A stretch of DNA of 64,000 nucleotides. It comes from Panagrolaimus kolymaensis. Lineage: Eukaryota > Nematoda > Chromadorea > Rhabditida > Panagrolaimidae. Position numbers and translations under genes: made by a program. The DNA lies in NCBI GenBank assembly GCA_028622995.1, contig JAJQJQ010000029.1, positions 1,364,001 through 1,428,000 of the forward strand, in the 5' to 3' direction. The notes under the pieces are model-generated. The model was not told where the DNA came from. It did not search any database and was given only the letters and a program-made list of their open reading frames with translations. This document shows, piece by piece, positions 1-12,710 of the stretch; position 1 is the first letter of the stretch, and each line of letters begins with the position of its first letter.

Positions 1-425
1 CAAAAGCAAAATCGAAAAAGAAGCTCAACAATACCGTATCTCACCTGAAGAAATGCTTGTACGCTCCATTCGAACAACCAGTGCACTTCTTAATGATAAT
101 TTTGAAACTCTTGGTAAACAAGGAAATGAACTCATTGGTGAAAGAACTTTACAAACTATTGAATCTGCAACACATTTCGTCAAACAACTTGATAACAATT
201 TTTCCAAAGCTGAAACTCTTTATCAAATTCGTGATGAAGTAAGTTCATTTTTCACTCAATTCCATTCATCACATAAATATTTTTTAGGTCATTGCTGAAG
301 CTCAGCTCAAATTTAATGAAATGAAGAAATGGACCTTATCTTTGCTCACTATTCCTGAACCAAATCAACAACCAATCGATCCATCATCAAAAGTGCAACC
401 GACGGTTCCATCAAACTCATCATAA
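1..425 (+). CDS. 3' end of an unrecognised gene (partial)
   Basis: Only the last two exons lie in the window: an open frame from base 2 to 238, an intron with a GTAAGT donor at 239-287, and a terminal exon at 288-425 ending in TAA. The join is in phase 0. The visible 124 residues are mostly charged and amphipathic, which suggests alpha helix or coiled coil, followed by a Pro/Ser/Gln-rich tail. The exon frame is open from the window edge, so the start lies upstream. A polyadenylation signal AATAAA sits at 503-508. I do not recognise the family. The splice sites and clean frame make it a believable gene. Confidence 0.6.
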
Positions 426-755
426 AATATGATTGTAAACTTGTGTACTTTGTATATTTTAATACTAATGATTAGCTAAATGTGTATATGTGAATTTTGT
501 AAAATAAATTTTTATTTATTATAAACTGTTTAAAATATTTTATATGAAGCTAGCTTTGGTTTTTTGTATATTAGTAAACAACCAAAATTTTACAACAATG
601 CGCAAGCAAAAAAAAACTTTCCTATGAGAATCCTAAATTTGGATAACTTTTTTTTCGCGCCAGTTTTCATTTCCCGCTCTCTCGCATTTCTTTCTTTCTC
701 GCTTCCTTTCAATCAAAAAAAAAAATAATTTTGATTTTTTGTCGTCTTTTCAACA
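426..755. other. intergenic stretch with poly(A) signal and promoter-like region
   Basis: It holds the 3' untranslated region of the upstream gene with AATAAA near 503, then a T- and C-rich stretch (about 650-720) with CTCTC runs just before the next ATG. Nothing else was recognised. Confidence 0.4.
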
Positions 756-2026
756 ATGTTGTCTGCTGCAGATACTGCTGAATTGAAAGAACACTTCGAC
801 AACAACAAAAAGGTTGTGGTTATATATCATTTGATGATCTCTCAAAAAAGATGGAAGAAAGCTGCTTCTTATCATTCACAAGTGAAAATAAGATTGAAGA
901 ATGTACTTATAATTCTAATGTTGAAAGTGCTGGTGGTCGTCGATTAACAACATTATCATCTTCATATCTTGATGATGAAGATTCTATGAGTGTTGTTTAT
1001 GCTAAAGCAAAGAAATTTATGGAAGAAAAGAAAAATGAAGAACGTGTTCAAATTGGGAAAACTAAGAATGCTTCGTCAACTTTGATTAATGTTGGTGGTG
1101 AAACTTTTGTTGATTATTATGGAATTTGTTTAAATGAGGAATGATCGAAGAATCAAACCATTGCTTCGTAAGTTTACTTTTTCTTCTAATAACCTATAGA
1201 CTAAAACTAAGCATTGTTACTTGTTTCAGAGCTCAACAGCAGGCAAAACTTCAACAAAAATATTATTTGGGCGCAATAACTGCATCAAAAGCTCAAGAAA
1301 AATGTCAATTTCGAACTCAATGGTTTATGTATCATCGGGTAAAGATCTCTATTTGTGATGCTACATGTTCTTGTTCTGAAGATCGTGATTATCCAACAAC
1401 ATCTCAACTTTATATTGTTTATCGTCGCAGTAATGGTCAACATGAGTAAGTGATCATGTCTTTATTATTCTCACTTCTCTCTGATAATGCTAGTTTTTAT
1501 TACATTCACTTTTAGGCATTACCAAATTCGAACCAAAACCTTCAAAGAATCTACACGTTCAATTTTCTATGCAGATTATGGTGATCCACAAGCTCCACAT
1601 TTTTCATCAATTTATGGTCTTCTCTACTCTTATGATAACTTTGGTTGTATTCAATATAATGGTACTGGTACTCGTCAATATGATCCTGAAGTCTTTCCAT
1701 TGTGGAGACGTGCAAAGCCTGTTCCAACTATTTTTGAATATTCAAGCATCTCATCAAGTGGTCTTAAAAGTTGGTTGCCAAGTGATTCGATTTTTGATCC
1801 AACACCTTCAATTACAACAAATGTTTCAAAAACTACTCTTTCATCGAGTTCAATTTCTGATGGTAAATCTCGCTCAAATTCAAACTCTCATTTTTCGTTG
1901 TCAAGTGATTCAAATGTTTCAAAAGCTACTGCTCCTTCAACATCAAACTCTGATGTTTCACTTCGTTCTAGTTCAAGCTATCATAGTATTGTTTCAAATA
2001 TGGATGAAACTAATTGTGATTTTTAA
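756..2026 (+). CDS. unrecognised gene with an apparent frameshift and an in-frame TGA
   Basis: Exons: 756-1167, 1230-1445 and 1516-2026. The introns at 1168-1229 and 1446-1515 have GTAAGT donors and TTTCAG/TTTTAG acceptors, and the phases fit (2 and 2). The C-terminal part is clean: a central region with several Cys, a stretch rich in aromatic residues and glycine (IQYNGTGTRQYDPEVFPLWR), then a Ser-rich low-complexity tail. The first exon is odd. The ATG at 756 opens one frame, but the frame that joins exon 2 starts near 812. The change falls in an A5 run (807-811), and a TGA interrupts that frame at 1142-1144. A 38-nt GT-AG intron at 813-850 would also repair the first break. It may be a pseudogene, carry sequencing errors, or have a different first exon. 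Family unknown. Confidence 0.5.
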
Positions 2027-2756
2027 TGCCAACATTTTCTCTAATTTTTTTTTGTGTTTAATAATTTAGTCTAAGATTTAAATAAATATTACTTACTTTT
2101 GTTTATGCTTATTCTTGGTTGTTTTCATTGCTTGTTTTGCAGTATTGTTCACACTTTTCAATGTTGCATACTATTGTTAGACGCGGTTTATGGCATCAAT
2201 GGTATTTGAAGCAGCAAGTAAATAAGAAGAAAAAAATTGATCTAACTTTAAAGTCTTGTTACTTTCTCTTTACAACAATTTGTGAAACAACTTTTTGGAA
2301 TATTGCCTTTTTTTAGTTGGATATTCTAGAAGGAGTGTTATTTTAAAAATAGTAAATAATTATTTTACTTTATGAAACAACTGTAAAACTTCCAAATTTT
2401 TGCCATTTTTCAATCTGAAGGCTCTTACAAAATTTTGGAAATGTGTCCCAATGCCACTGAATGCTGCTGTAATTCATTTTTTAGGCTTCTTCAACTTCGT
2501 TGTTTACTTTTCATCTTAATTTGCATTATTTTTTTATGATGCAAGTTTACATTCATTTTTTTCATTTTCAGGCATCGTTCGTTGAAGTTTCTCTCCTATT
2601 TCATCATTCAATCAATCAATTATCGTCGTCGTTTCAACACGTTTTGCTTCGTGGTTGTGTTTGTAGGAAACAAGCTTCCGTGAATTTTTCATCAACGATT
2701 CTATCAAATTAAAATTCAACGAAGAAGAAGAAGCCTCATCATCATCAAATAGAACG
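2027..2756. other. intergenic stretch upstream of the PDZ gene
   Basis: AT-rich. There are acceptor-like TTTTGCAG at about 2143 and TTTTCAG at about 2573. The second could be a 5' untranslated intron or a spliced-leader acceptor for the PDZ gene. A short open stretch after the first (ATG near 2163) has no supporting structure. Confidence 0.3.
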
Positions 2757-4757
2757 ATGGCATCAACTCCACCAGCAAGTGATCGTTTGGTTGAATCTGT
2801 TATCGACGTGGATATGAAAGCCAATGCAACCATGGGCGTTACTTTATCAGCAGATAATCCACCGAAGATCTCCAAATTATCTGCAACTTCTTGTTTCTTG
2901 GGAAAACTGTTCGTTGGTGACATCCTTCTATCAATAAATGATCAAAAGATTCCAAATCTCGGTGAATTCTTCAAAGCAACTAAAGCTATTGGAAAGCTAT
3001 CATTTCGTATCAAACGTGATGAATATTGTACTTGCAAAGTGAATGTTCTTCCTGCGCCTAAACCTGGTATGGAATCATTTGAATTTGAAATGAATTGGAG
3101 AACTGGTGGAATGCCGATTGGAATTTTAGTTTATCAAGTATGTTATTTGTTTGTTTGTTTTTGTTATGACAGCGGTATATTGCGACCACACGATCATGGG
3201 TGGAATCAACTTGTACTTTACCCGCTCCTTTCATTGCTACTGCCTTATACTTGGTTATCTTTAATCTTTATTAAATGAGCCATATCTTTTTTAGCTTATT
3301 ACTGCTTTAGAAGTATTCCATTTGGACTTTTATAATAGCTTGTTGCACCCATCCATAACCATATTACTTGCTAGATGCCTGTTTTCTCCTTTTACTCGTT
3401 TCTGCATCCCTTACTTTCACAATCTTTTTGCATGTTTAGCTTTATTCACTAGTATCTACTTCACATTCCATATCAATGGCATCTTTTCATTAAGGGGTTT
3501 TAGCAGCATATGCTTATGATTTTACTAAATATACCAAAAATAGTTATGAGAAGTGATGATGACATCATCGCTTCAATGATATAAGTCTCTTTCATTTTTG
3601 ATGTTAAAGTGTTACGTTTATGGCCACTTGGTGATTATGAGTTGATAGCTATCATCGGTTTTACTCTAGTCATGCTTTCTCTTCATTCTTTGTTGTTTTC
3701 AATTTTTGTGTATTTAACCTTTACTTACTTACATATTTTCAGGATAGTGAAAAGCGTGTTATCGTTAGTATGATAGAATCTGGAACGTTGGCCTCTCAAA
3801 CATTAAAACCTGGTGATCATTTAACGAAAGTCAATGATGGTGCAATTACGGATAAAGCAATGGCAAAGAAAATGATATTGGATAGTGTTAATGCTCAAAA
3901 TAAAGTCAAATTAACTGTTGAACGTCAAAGTCCAAAAGCAACTGAACCTGCTCCTGCTTTAGTTCCACCATGTTCTGCAAGCAATTCAAAGATGCCTAAT
4001 TATGATCTCACTCTTCCACCAGATGTTCTAGCAATTATGGATGCAAATAAACAATTTCATAAACAACCATATAATCTTCCATCTATTGTGAAACTCGTTG
4101 CTCCTCCATCTCCTTCAAGTAAGTTGTTTTCTTTTTACTTTTTTACACTTTGGGTTTAGAGCAGATGGGTAACTAACTGTTGGGTTGATAAGAAGATTGG
4201 TTATGTACATTGACTTCGAATTTGATCATTATAACCATTAGAGTCTGAAAGTGGCAAAAGAGTAATATGTGCTTAGTATTGCTTTCAAAATAATTTTCTT
4301 ACTTGATTTCACTTTTGCTATATTTCGAAATTGGGATTTAACTTATAAGCTTTTGTAATTTTGTAACAAAAAGAACAAATCTTGACTTTAAGCTTTAATT
4401 TCCGTTTAATAATGGGTACAAAAATTTTCATGACACATTAAATCCTTTTTGATTAATTATTTTTCTTTAGCTGGTATTATCTTTTACAATAACGAAAGCT
4501 GCTTATCTTTGTTTTCCCATTTTCTTGTTATTACTCCATCGAGCATCGCCTACTTTTAACCATATTGCTCATTTTGTAGCCTTTCTATGATAAATAGTAT
4601 TTGATAAAAACAAAAACTAATATCTTTACTAACACATTTCTTCTTTTTAGCAAGCCATGTCAATCTTCCTGAAACAAATCCAGAAGAAAATCCAATTGAA
4701 TTTGATCCATCTCAAAAGCCTCTTAAAACAACTCCAAAACGTGTCGGTGCTGCATAA
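2757..4757 (+). CDS. two-PDZ-domain protein
   Basis: Exons 2757-3137, 3743-4118 and 4651-4757 join in phase 0 and phase 1, giving 287 residues. The N-terminal half (about residues 15-95) and the middle (about 105-185) both read as PDZ-like folds. They have glycine-containing loops, a 'VGDILLSIND' and a matching 'PGDHLTKVND' strand-loop motif, and closing beta strands such as 'KVKLTVER'. PDZ domains bind C-terminal peptides of partner proteins, usually at membranes or in scaffolds. The tail (about 190-287) is Pro-rich. Small tandem-PDZ proteins with a 'FEMNWRTGG' linker-like segment are a known nematode class, so I infer that relationship. Introns are 605 and 532 nt, longer than elsewhere here. 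Poly(A) signals AATAAATAAAT lie near 4895. The start is the first ATG of the open frame. Confidence 0.8.
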
Positions 4758-7700
4758 TAAGAAGAATCATGATGTGATAACAGAAAAAAATGGATGAAGA
4801 AAAACAACAACTTTGATTTAAAGAAATGAATTTGTACTTTAACCTTTTTGTATTTCTTTGTGTCTGTCTTTCTTGTCTTTTGTAATGATGCTTTTAATAA
4901 ATAAATAAATTTTGATAAATTTTATTTACATTTTGGCGACTTTTTTTTCAAAAACAAAAACACTAAAATAGTTTTATACATAAGTTTCAATAAATTTTTT
5001 CTTAGGTTTATATATTTTATAAATACATAAAATAAATATAATAAAAAATATAAATAATTGAGCAAATATTAACACTAATAATAAGACTTGCATCAAATCT
5101 GGTTGAGCGGCAAGATAAGCGCAAAGGTAATGATCGTCAACACTGAAAAAAAGTAACGATTAAAATTTAAATTTTTGGAACGACAATAATGGAGCATAAA
5201 ATTTTTATGTTTTTGATGGAGAATGAAAGCTCTAATTTTTTTTGAAGAAGACAAAGGAAAGAAAAAATTAAGAAGTAAAACCTACCAATATTCAATTCCA
5301 TTTTTTATAAACATTTTTTTTCAACTAACTTTTTGAGGACAAAAAAAATGGAATATTTTTTAAAATAATTAAAAACTGGCGGCGACTGACTTTTTTTTAT
5401 ATTTGCAAAAAAACACGATTTAAGAAAATATATTTAAGAATAATTTAAAAAACTCTTCTTTTTATTCTCTTTTTTGCTTATGAAAAGCTATTATAAAATT
5501 ATAATAAGCTTTTAATTAACCATCTTTATGTATCTTTCTTTATTGCCAAAGCCATAAAAGCTTCAGCAATATAAAATAAAAAAGGGCATAAATGCCCTAT
5601 GGCTTTTTTTCTTTGATAATTGAGCGTCTCTCATTAAAGAATGTGGATTTAAGGAAATTGTTTATTGAACTTTTAGCTTTTTCTTTTCAAAGCTCAAGAA
5701 AGCGGAGAATGAAGGAAAAATTTTTTTTATGGATTATAAAGAATCAAAAACTATGATGACAGAAAAATTTCCCTTTTTACGAAGAAATTAAAATTTGCCA
5801 GGGCGTTGTACTTTTAGAATTATTTTTTTTGTTTTCCTGTCTGACATTTAAAAACATGCTTAATTTTTGGTTAATTCTTTCCTGAGATTATTTAAAATTA
5901 TGTCTATCAACAAAGAAAAAAAAAGTGAGACTAAAATGTTGTATTGCCCAAGCCGGAAACTATTAAAAGAAATTTTTTAAAACCATGGAATTTAATTTTA
6001 TTTTAATTACAGTAATTTTTTAATTATTATCACTTGCCAAAAATTGCGATGAATCATTTTTTTTTTGAAATTGCTAGAAAAAATAAAATTCTCTGTTTTT
6101 TTTTATGGCCGAGTTAGAATCAGTAGTTTGTCCAAGCATGGAATTTGGCAAGAAAAAGGCAGACCATTTTTGTTTTAAAAAACTATTTGGAAAGTAAAAG
6201 TAAAACTTACTCAGCCACCACTAAGCAATCATTATCATTGGTGCATGAATTACATAAAGAATATTCAAAATCAAACCATTCCCATGCAGTCATTATTTAT
6301 AAACCTTTTTTTTTCTTTTTCAAACAAAAAGGGTATTTCAAAAATCAAAGGAAAACCAAAAAATTTCAACAAGCAAATCTTCCAACAATAAAAAAAAGAA
6401 AAAAAAAGTATAATGAAAATTTTCCTAAAACTAAGCTTTCATTTTATATTAATTTTTTTGTTGCTGGATTTATGAAGGTGAGTGCTGGTGAGCCAGATTG
6501 ATGAAACTACATTTATTTAAGCCAAAAAGCCATTCCATGGAAAAGAGGAAAAAGTGAGAGAGAGAGAGAGAGAGTGGGATAAGAAGGGGAGATAAGTGAT
6601 AAGATTAATAATATAGCCTGGCCTTCCTATATATTAAATTAATGGAAAAAAATGTGACTCAATTTTTTTTTCTTATTCATTTTTTATATTAAATATTTTA
6701 ATTTCATAAAGTAAAGTATCAAATTAGTCTCGTTCCATTTGCCTTAGTAAAGATTAAAAAACTTAGAAGAAAAGATTATCCTCGGATTTTTTTTCTTTTG
6801 TTTTTTGGTTAAAAAAATAATGTTTTATCTTTTTTTGCAACAATTTTTTTTTCAGACAGACTAAAATCATTGTTTTTTTTGTGAATGCTTCTTCTTCAAT
6901 TTTTTTTTATTTTCTATGAAAAGAAATTATGCAAAAGAAGCCTCCTTTTTTTGTTCTTGTTTCAGACTCAGACAGCGGGGAAAGAAAGCAATAAGGAACT
7001 AACTATAAACTATGATATATGTATTAAAAGGAATTGAATTCAAAGAAAAACATAAACATATAAGCACAAGAAATAAATGGAGATCTTTTTGAAAAAAAAA
7101 GTTCCGTTCAAAAAAGAATAAAAATATTAACAAAAATTTTATTTTCTTTATCAAACAAAAAAGCTAAGTATTTGCAATGTAAAGAGTCTTCATAAATTTT
7201 AATTCATGCTTTAATTTCGAGAAGTTGCTTCGTCAATAAATGAATGGAAATTGGCTTTCAAAAATTTTCAATTTACAAAAGCAAAAAGGCTAATGTAAAA
7301 AACTTCGTGAAATAAAAAATAAAGGAAATATGTTTTTATCATGTTTTTTATTTAAGCTTTCTGTTTTGTTTTTTATTCAGCCAGCAACTATCATTCGAAC
7401 GTTGTTAGTTTTAATATTTTTTTATTAAAACAATTTTGCATCATAATCATTTTCGCGAAAAAAAGGAAGCGTTAGCATCGTTTTTTTTTGTGAATTTTTT
7501 ATATTAGTTATAGCTTCTTTTTTTTTTAAACAAAGGGTTTTTATTATTTTTATTTTTTGAATATTTAATTGTAATTTTTTTTATGTTTTGAAATAATAAG
7601 ACATCATGATTTAAAAGACTTGAAAAGCATGGAAGAAACTAATTAGATAAAAAAACTATTAACAATTATTACAACAAAGGCATCATAATTTTGTCAATTT

Positions 7701-8199
7701 CGAAGGAATGAACTAATCGAACTGCACCAAAATCGTTAATCTCGTGAATCAAGAAACCTATTCGATCAATATTCATTTGGTAAAAAATCTTTTGGCATTC
7801 CAACAATAAATCTTGTAAACACTTTTTTTTATTTCAAAAAATGACAATAATGAAAAATATATTTATAAACTTTGCGATATCATGTGTGTGCTGCTCATTC
7901 TTTAAAAACCATTTTAAAACACCTATAAGCTCCTTCCTCTTCAACGTCGTGAAACAAAAAAATTATGCAAAGCCGTTGTTCACGTTGTTGTTTTATTTTT
8001 TATTATTATGATTTTTATTTGAAAGAGAAATTTTATTGATTTTATCACAAATTTTGGATTCTTTTTTATTTTTATTAGTCAGGTGAAAGACTGGAGCAGC
8101 AAAAAAAAGAAAGAAAAAAAGTAACATTTTTTGTTGTTTTTTTTCACCAGAGTTTCTTGTTGTTTATTTTTTAGTTGTGTAAACTCTTGAGAAAAAAAG
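4758..8199. other. long AT-rich intergenic region
   Basis: It has many poly-T and poly-A runs, a GA dinucleotide run near 6556-6574, and a short perfect hairpin (AGGGCAT/ATGCCCT) near 5583-5599. An open stretch at 6145-6501 lacks an ATG and is Lys/Phe low-complexity, so it was not called. No RNA gene or mobile element was recognised. Confidence 0.4.
6556..6574. repeat. GA dinucleotide microsatellite
   Basis: About nine AG/GA units in a row inside the long intergenic region. Confidence 0.8.
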
Positions 8200-11039
8200 A
8201 TGAAATTTTTTGTTATAATTATATATGTATTTTTTGTGGTGGCCTTCTTTAATATGTGTTGTTATGCTGCAGATGTAAGTCATTCATTTTTTTAGTACTA
8301 ATTTTTTTGAGATGAATCGAAAAGAATCCATCGTCGTCGGTGGTTTGATTAATTTTAACTTTTTTTTTGTTTTGAAAAAAATGAATGAATTTTGAAATAA
8401 AAAAACTTTCATAAACTTTAAAATAGGCTTCAACGATTCCAAATTCTTAGTTTTCTTCTTCACATTTTAAATAGAAAAAAATAAGTATCAAAAAAATTTA
8501 ATTCCATTTTATTTTTTTTTTTTCAGCCACCTTTACCAAAACGAATTGCATCGGATTTTATTATGTTTGTTTTTTTTTTCAAACATTTTTTTCAGCCATA
8601 AAAATATTAAAATTTAAAAATTAAAAAGAAATTTTTTTTAGAGATGATTCAACTTCAGATGAATTTGATGATTTTAATGTTCAAACTTCATACATAGAAA
8701 AAGGTTTCACAAATTCTCGTTCATTTGGATGTGCAAAAGTAAAAAATTTGTTACAAACTGGAACCAATGTTGGAAATCTTTCTCCTGAGGATATTGATAT
8801 CGTCGCAACTATGGGGGATGCAATTGCCACTGGTGTTGGATTATGGCCTGGCACGGATGTTTCATTTCGAGGGGCGGTGTTTACAACGGGAGGAGATGCC
8901 GATATTGATGGGCTTCCAACTGTTTCAAGTAAGAAAAAAATATTTAAAAACATTGCTGGTTTTCACCCCGAAAATCACATCATTTTTGGGTTTTAGAGGC
9001 AAAAATTTAAAAAATTATACACCTCTTTTTTTATGGTTTTTTTAAATAAAAATATATAAATGGGTTATTAAAAAAAATAAAGGAACAGAAAATGAAGCTA
9101 AAAAAAGCGAGCAAATGAATGCAACAATAAAATAAATTATCTTTTTAATCATTCATAGAAAAAATAAACACAAAAAAATATAATGCAATTCTTTTTCTTT
9201 TCGTTTTTTGTTGCTAATTTCAAATAAAGGTACCAAAGATTTTCATTTTATCAAAAAATACAATAAAGACGTAACATAAATATTTATGTGGGAGTAATAT
9301 TGATAAAGAAGGCGAAAATAAAGATTTTTCTCTTATTTTTTTTACTGTTCCAGTATTTAGCTAATAATTTTGGGTGATTACAAGTGTTTGATGCTAAAGT
9401 TGAAAAAACAAAAACAAATTTAAACAAATTTGGTGCCATACATTTGCGATAATTCAAAATTATTTTTGAATATTATTTTGGTTTATTAAAAATTATTATT
9501 TAATTTAAAAGCTGTTAATTAAACTAAAAAAAATTAATTTTAATTAAAATATTTATTGGATGAAAAAAAAAATTTACGTTCCAAAAGAATTTTCTAAATA
9601 GGAAAATTGTTTTCACTTCTTTTTTTTTCCTTCAGACATTATTCTTGAATTCAATCCAAAACTTGAAGGAATTTCACATGGAATGGGAAGTTCCAGTCAT
9701 CTGCCGCGTAGCCAACTAAATGTTGCTCATTCCGGAGCTGAAACCGATAACCTTCAAGAACAAGCGGATGAATTGGTTAAACGTTTAAAAGAAATGGATG
9801 CTTCACAAACGGGCGAACCTTTAAGTGAAAAATGGGTTTTAATTTTTGTTACAATTGGCACTGAAGAACTTTGTTCGAAATGTGACGAGCCTCATATTCC
9901 TGCCCTTCGAAAAACTTTAACAACTTTGCGTAAAGGAGTTCCCAATGCTGTGATTGTTCTTATTGGACCTGTTCATGTTTCAAAAAGTTCTCAACAAACT
10001 TATAATTTACTCAAGTAAGCGAAAATAGCAAAAAAGCATAAAGAAAAATAAAAAAACGGTTTAGTTACGGCAAGTCTAAAAACGAAAATATTTGGTGTTT
10101 ATTTTGATTTTTTTCGTGGTAAACAAATATTTGAAAATTCAAAAACTTGAAGAAAAAAATTTATCAAAAATTTTAGTTAGAAGCTTTGTGACTTTTGTGT
10201 AAGAATCCAGATCTTTTTTTTATGAGTCACATGGACTTCACAAAAACTATATAAATTAAAAAGTTCGAATCAATCGCAAAATATATTTCCAAAAACACAA
10301 TGAAAAAAATTATTTTGAATAAAAATTAGAAATTATTTAAATTTTTGTGATAAGAATTCCATTCTTATTTTTTTTGATTTAGAAGCCATAGAACAAACAC
10401 TCTTCTAAAAATCATTGATTGTCTAAGATTTTAATTTTCTTTTATTTTTTTAGACCTCGCTGCCCTTGTCTTTCTCGAATTTCTGATAGTCGACTTCGAG
10501 AAATCCAGCGTCGTTGGCGAGAAGGTTTCCTCCAACTTGAAGGAGAATTCAATAAACGCGAATATCAAACTTTTGAAGTTCTTACTCTCCCACTTCTTCA
10601 AATCACTTCTCGATATCCCGAACAACTTTTCCTTGCTGAACGGCCTTTACTCAATCGTCGAGGGCACGCGTACGCGGCAAAATGGTTATGGAATCGATTA
10701 ATTTCAGGTCCACGATACAATGCTTCCAAATTAGTTTTAAGTGAAGAATCATATTATTGCCCTTCGTTGAAATGTCCATATTTTCGAACGTCTCGAAATT
10801 TACAACATTGTGTCACGATGACTATAAACGAATATCGTCGAATGTTTATTACCACTCCAAAACCCGATCAAGGAATAACTCATAATTATCGACTTGAAAA
10901 ACTTCAAGACCACATTGGTTGGTATATTGGTGTAGCAATATTTTTATGCCTTGTTTGTGTATTTTCACTTGGAACAATTTTTTATCGACATGGCCTCAAA
11001 CAAACTAAAGGAAGATTTGAAAATGTTCCGGGAGTTTAA
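8200..11039 (+). CDS. phospholipase-B-like GDSL protein lacking its catalytic residues
   Basis: Five exons: 8200-8274, 8527-8564, 8642-8928, 9636-10014 and 10454-11039. Phases 0, 2, 1 and 2 are all consistent, giving 454 residues. Exon 1 is a hydrophobic signal peptide; a transmembrane helix near residues 415-440 (GVAIFLCLVCVFSLGTIF) would anchor the C-terminus, as in phospholipase B1. The body matches the PLB1/GDSL layout: block I near residue 92, the 'FNPKLEGIS' strand, block III, and a C-terminal 'RRGHAYAAKWLWNRL' block. The family's catalytic Ser, Asn and His are not there. GDSL reads GDAI (residues 96-99, Ala for Ser), GxND reads GTEE, and the D-x-x-H block has no His. The frame is open throughout, so this looks like a maintained pseudoenzyme, perhaps a binding or decoy protein. 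The exon break after 'LPTVS' matches the intact paralogue at 63.4 kb. The donor of the second intron (GTTTGT) is weak. Confidence 0.85.
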
Positions 11040-11374
11040 ATGAAAAAATAATTTTATTGAAAATATTTTAAAAGTTAAATATTTTTTTGAGTTTCGTTAA
11101 AATATTTATATGTAAAAGGCGGGTGAAAAATAATATTCGAAAGCCAAAAAAGTACAATATTATTTTTTCTAATAAAAATATTTTCTGTACTATTAAAAAA
11201 AAATTTGTCAAATAAATCTCAGAAAAGGTGTAGCACAAGCCAACTTTGTGATATGATGTAAAAAGAAACAAAACAAATAAATTCAAAAATGTAAGATCTA
11301 AAACTCAACTTTTTGCTAAAAATATTTTTTATTGCCCAAACAAATTTTAAAATACAAAAATGAAAAAAAAACAA
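11040..11374. other. convergent intergenic stretch
   Basis: It separates the 3' ends of two convergent genes and holds an AATAAA-type signal near 11209. Nothing else was seen. Confidence 0.35.
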
Positions 11375-11938
11375 TTATCCTCGAATAACTTTTACATCAG
11401 GAATCATTTCAAGCACTTCATTGGGAATTCTCCAGCCGTCGGTATTATTAATAACGCAATAATCAAGTTCAAAATTTTTGATCACATCTAAATTATGGAA
11501 AGACATAAACTTATTAAGGGAAAAAGAAACCCAAAAAATATATAAATTAGTAAGATGGATAATTTTTTCAAATATGATTAATGGAGGAAGATTGCAGAGG
11601 CAACCTAACGTACCATTAATCCAAAATTTGCATTTAAGTTTTATTACACCAATTGTGGAAATATTTATTTTTGTTTTTCTCCAACAAAACCAAGTAGCGG
11701 AATTCATATCAATTTTAGCATAATCAACAAAAATGATAGGATTTTTAGAATAAAAATATTTGCAAGTTTTCATTAAATTTTGATATCCTTTTGTTCCATT
11801 TGGATTTTTAAGAATATAATAAATAATATTTCTTGGAATTGAAAAGTTTTGAAAATATGGAAAATTAAAAGAATATTTATTCATATCAACAGTAGTTTTG
11901 CTAATCAATACTTCGGATGCGCTATCTTCAATATCCAT
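11375..11938 (-). CDS. short F-box-like family protein, single exon
   Basis: An intact 187-residue frame with its start at 11938. Residues about 25-75 carry the family signature 'IPRNIIYYILKNPNG' then 'LMKTCKYFYSKNPIIF'. This resembles an F-box (Leu-Pro, Ile-Leu, then Cys-Lys-x-Phe spacing). F-box domains link substrate adaptors to Skp1-cullin ubiquitin ligases; that role is inferred. The rest is a divergent leucine/isoleucine-rich region ending near a 'VLEMIPDVKVI' strand. That is exactly where exon 1 of the full-length relatives (60.2 kb, 53 kb) ends, so this is a half-length copy. It is convergent with the gene at 8.2-11.0 kb. Confidence 0.75.
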   Translation of the reverse strand: MDIEDSASEVLISKTTVDMNKYSFNFPYFQNFSIPRNIIYYILKNPNGTKGYQNLMKTCKYFYSKNPIIFVDYAKIDMNSATWFCWRKTKINISTIGVIKLKCKFWINGTLGCLCNLPPLIIFEKIIHLTNLYIFWVSFSLNKFMSFHNLDVIKNFELDYCVINNTDGWRIPNEVLEMIPDVKVIRG

Positions 11939-12710
11939 TAAATCTCAAAATTTATCAACGCACTAATTATCCAAAAAAACTTAATAAAATGTGTTGAATT
12001 GGTTGGTAAGAAACATTTAATAATCCGTCCAAGAAAAAAAAGATTGTTTTGATAAACTTTTTTAATCACAGCATTTGTTTTATTATACGCAGGCCAGAAA
12101 CAAAAAAAAATGCAAGTAAAGGCATCAACGAATTATTGATTAATAAATCCAATATCTCAAACAACAAAAATAATTGCCATTCTGATGACCTTTAGTTCTT
12201 TTTTGTTATTTTTATGATCAAATGTTATTTTGCGCGAATGACATTTTTCGCTTTCATTTTTCTTTCTTTCTGATATTCATCTTTTTCGTTTACTTTAGCT
12301 CTTCTTTTTCTCAGACTTGTTTACAACATATTTTTTTTTCATTTCACAATAGTTCAGCTCAAATATCGGCACTGAACTTTATCTCTCTCTCTCTTTTTTT
12401 TACAGATCGCTATCCATTTCCAACCACATAAAAAAGACATATTGCTTTTCGCAATAATTACACTTCGAAAAATTTGACGATGCCTTCCATCATTTGATAG
12501 AACTATTATTCCCTTCTTTTTTTTTTTATTGATTTTATGTATTTACAAAATAAGTAAAGATTTTGTTCATTTTGCGATATTCATTTATTTTTCTAATTTT
12601 TTTTGGCTGCTTTGTTTTTGCTTTCTTAATTTTTCCAAATTCGCGAACGGGATATTATCTTCATTTTTTTTACCATGCATTAACTAATTTTTTTCAAAAG
12701 GACTGCTACA
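11939..12710. other. divergent intergenic stretch
   Basis: A shared upstream region between two divergently transcribed F-box-like genes. T-rich, with a CTCTCTCTCT run near 12382. No further feature was seen. Confidence 0.35.

Noticed and set aside
756..1144. Selenoprotein reading of the in-frame TGA
   Set aside because: No known selenoprotein motif around the TGA and a second frame problem upstream; damage or error is simpler.
5583..5599. AGGGCAT..ATGCCCT palindrome
   Set aside because: Too short and isolated to call an RNA or regulatory element.
6145..6501. 118-codon plus-strand open frame
   Set aside because: No ATG at its start, Lys/Phe-rich low complexity from A/T runs, no splice structure or family match.
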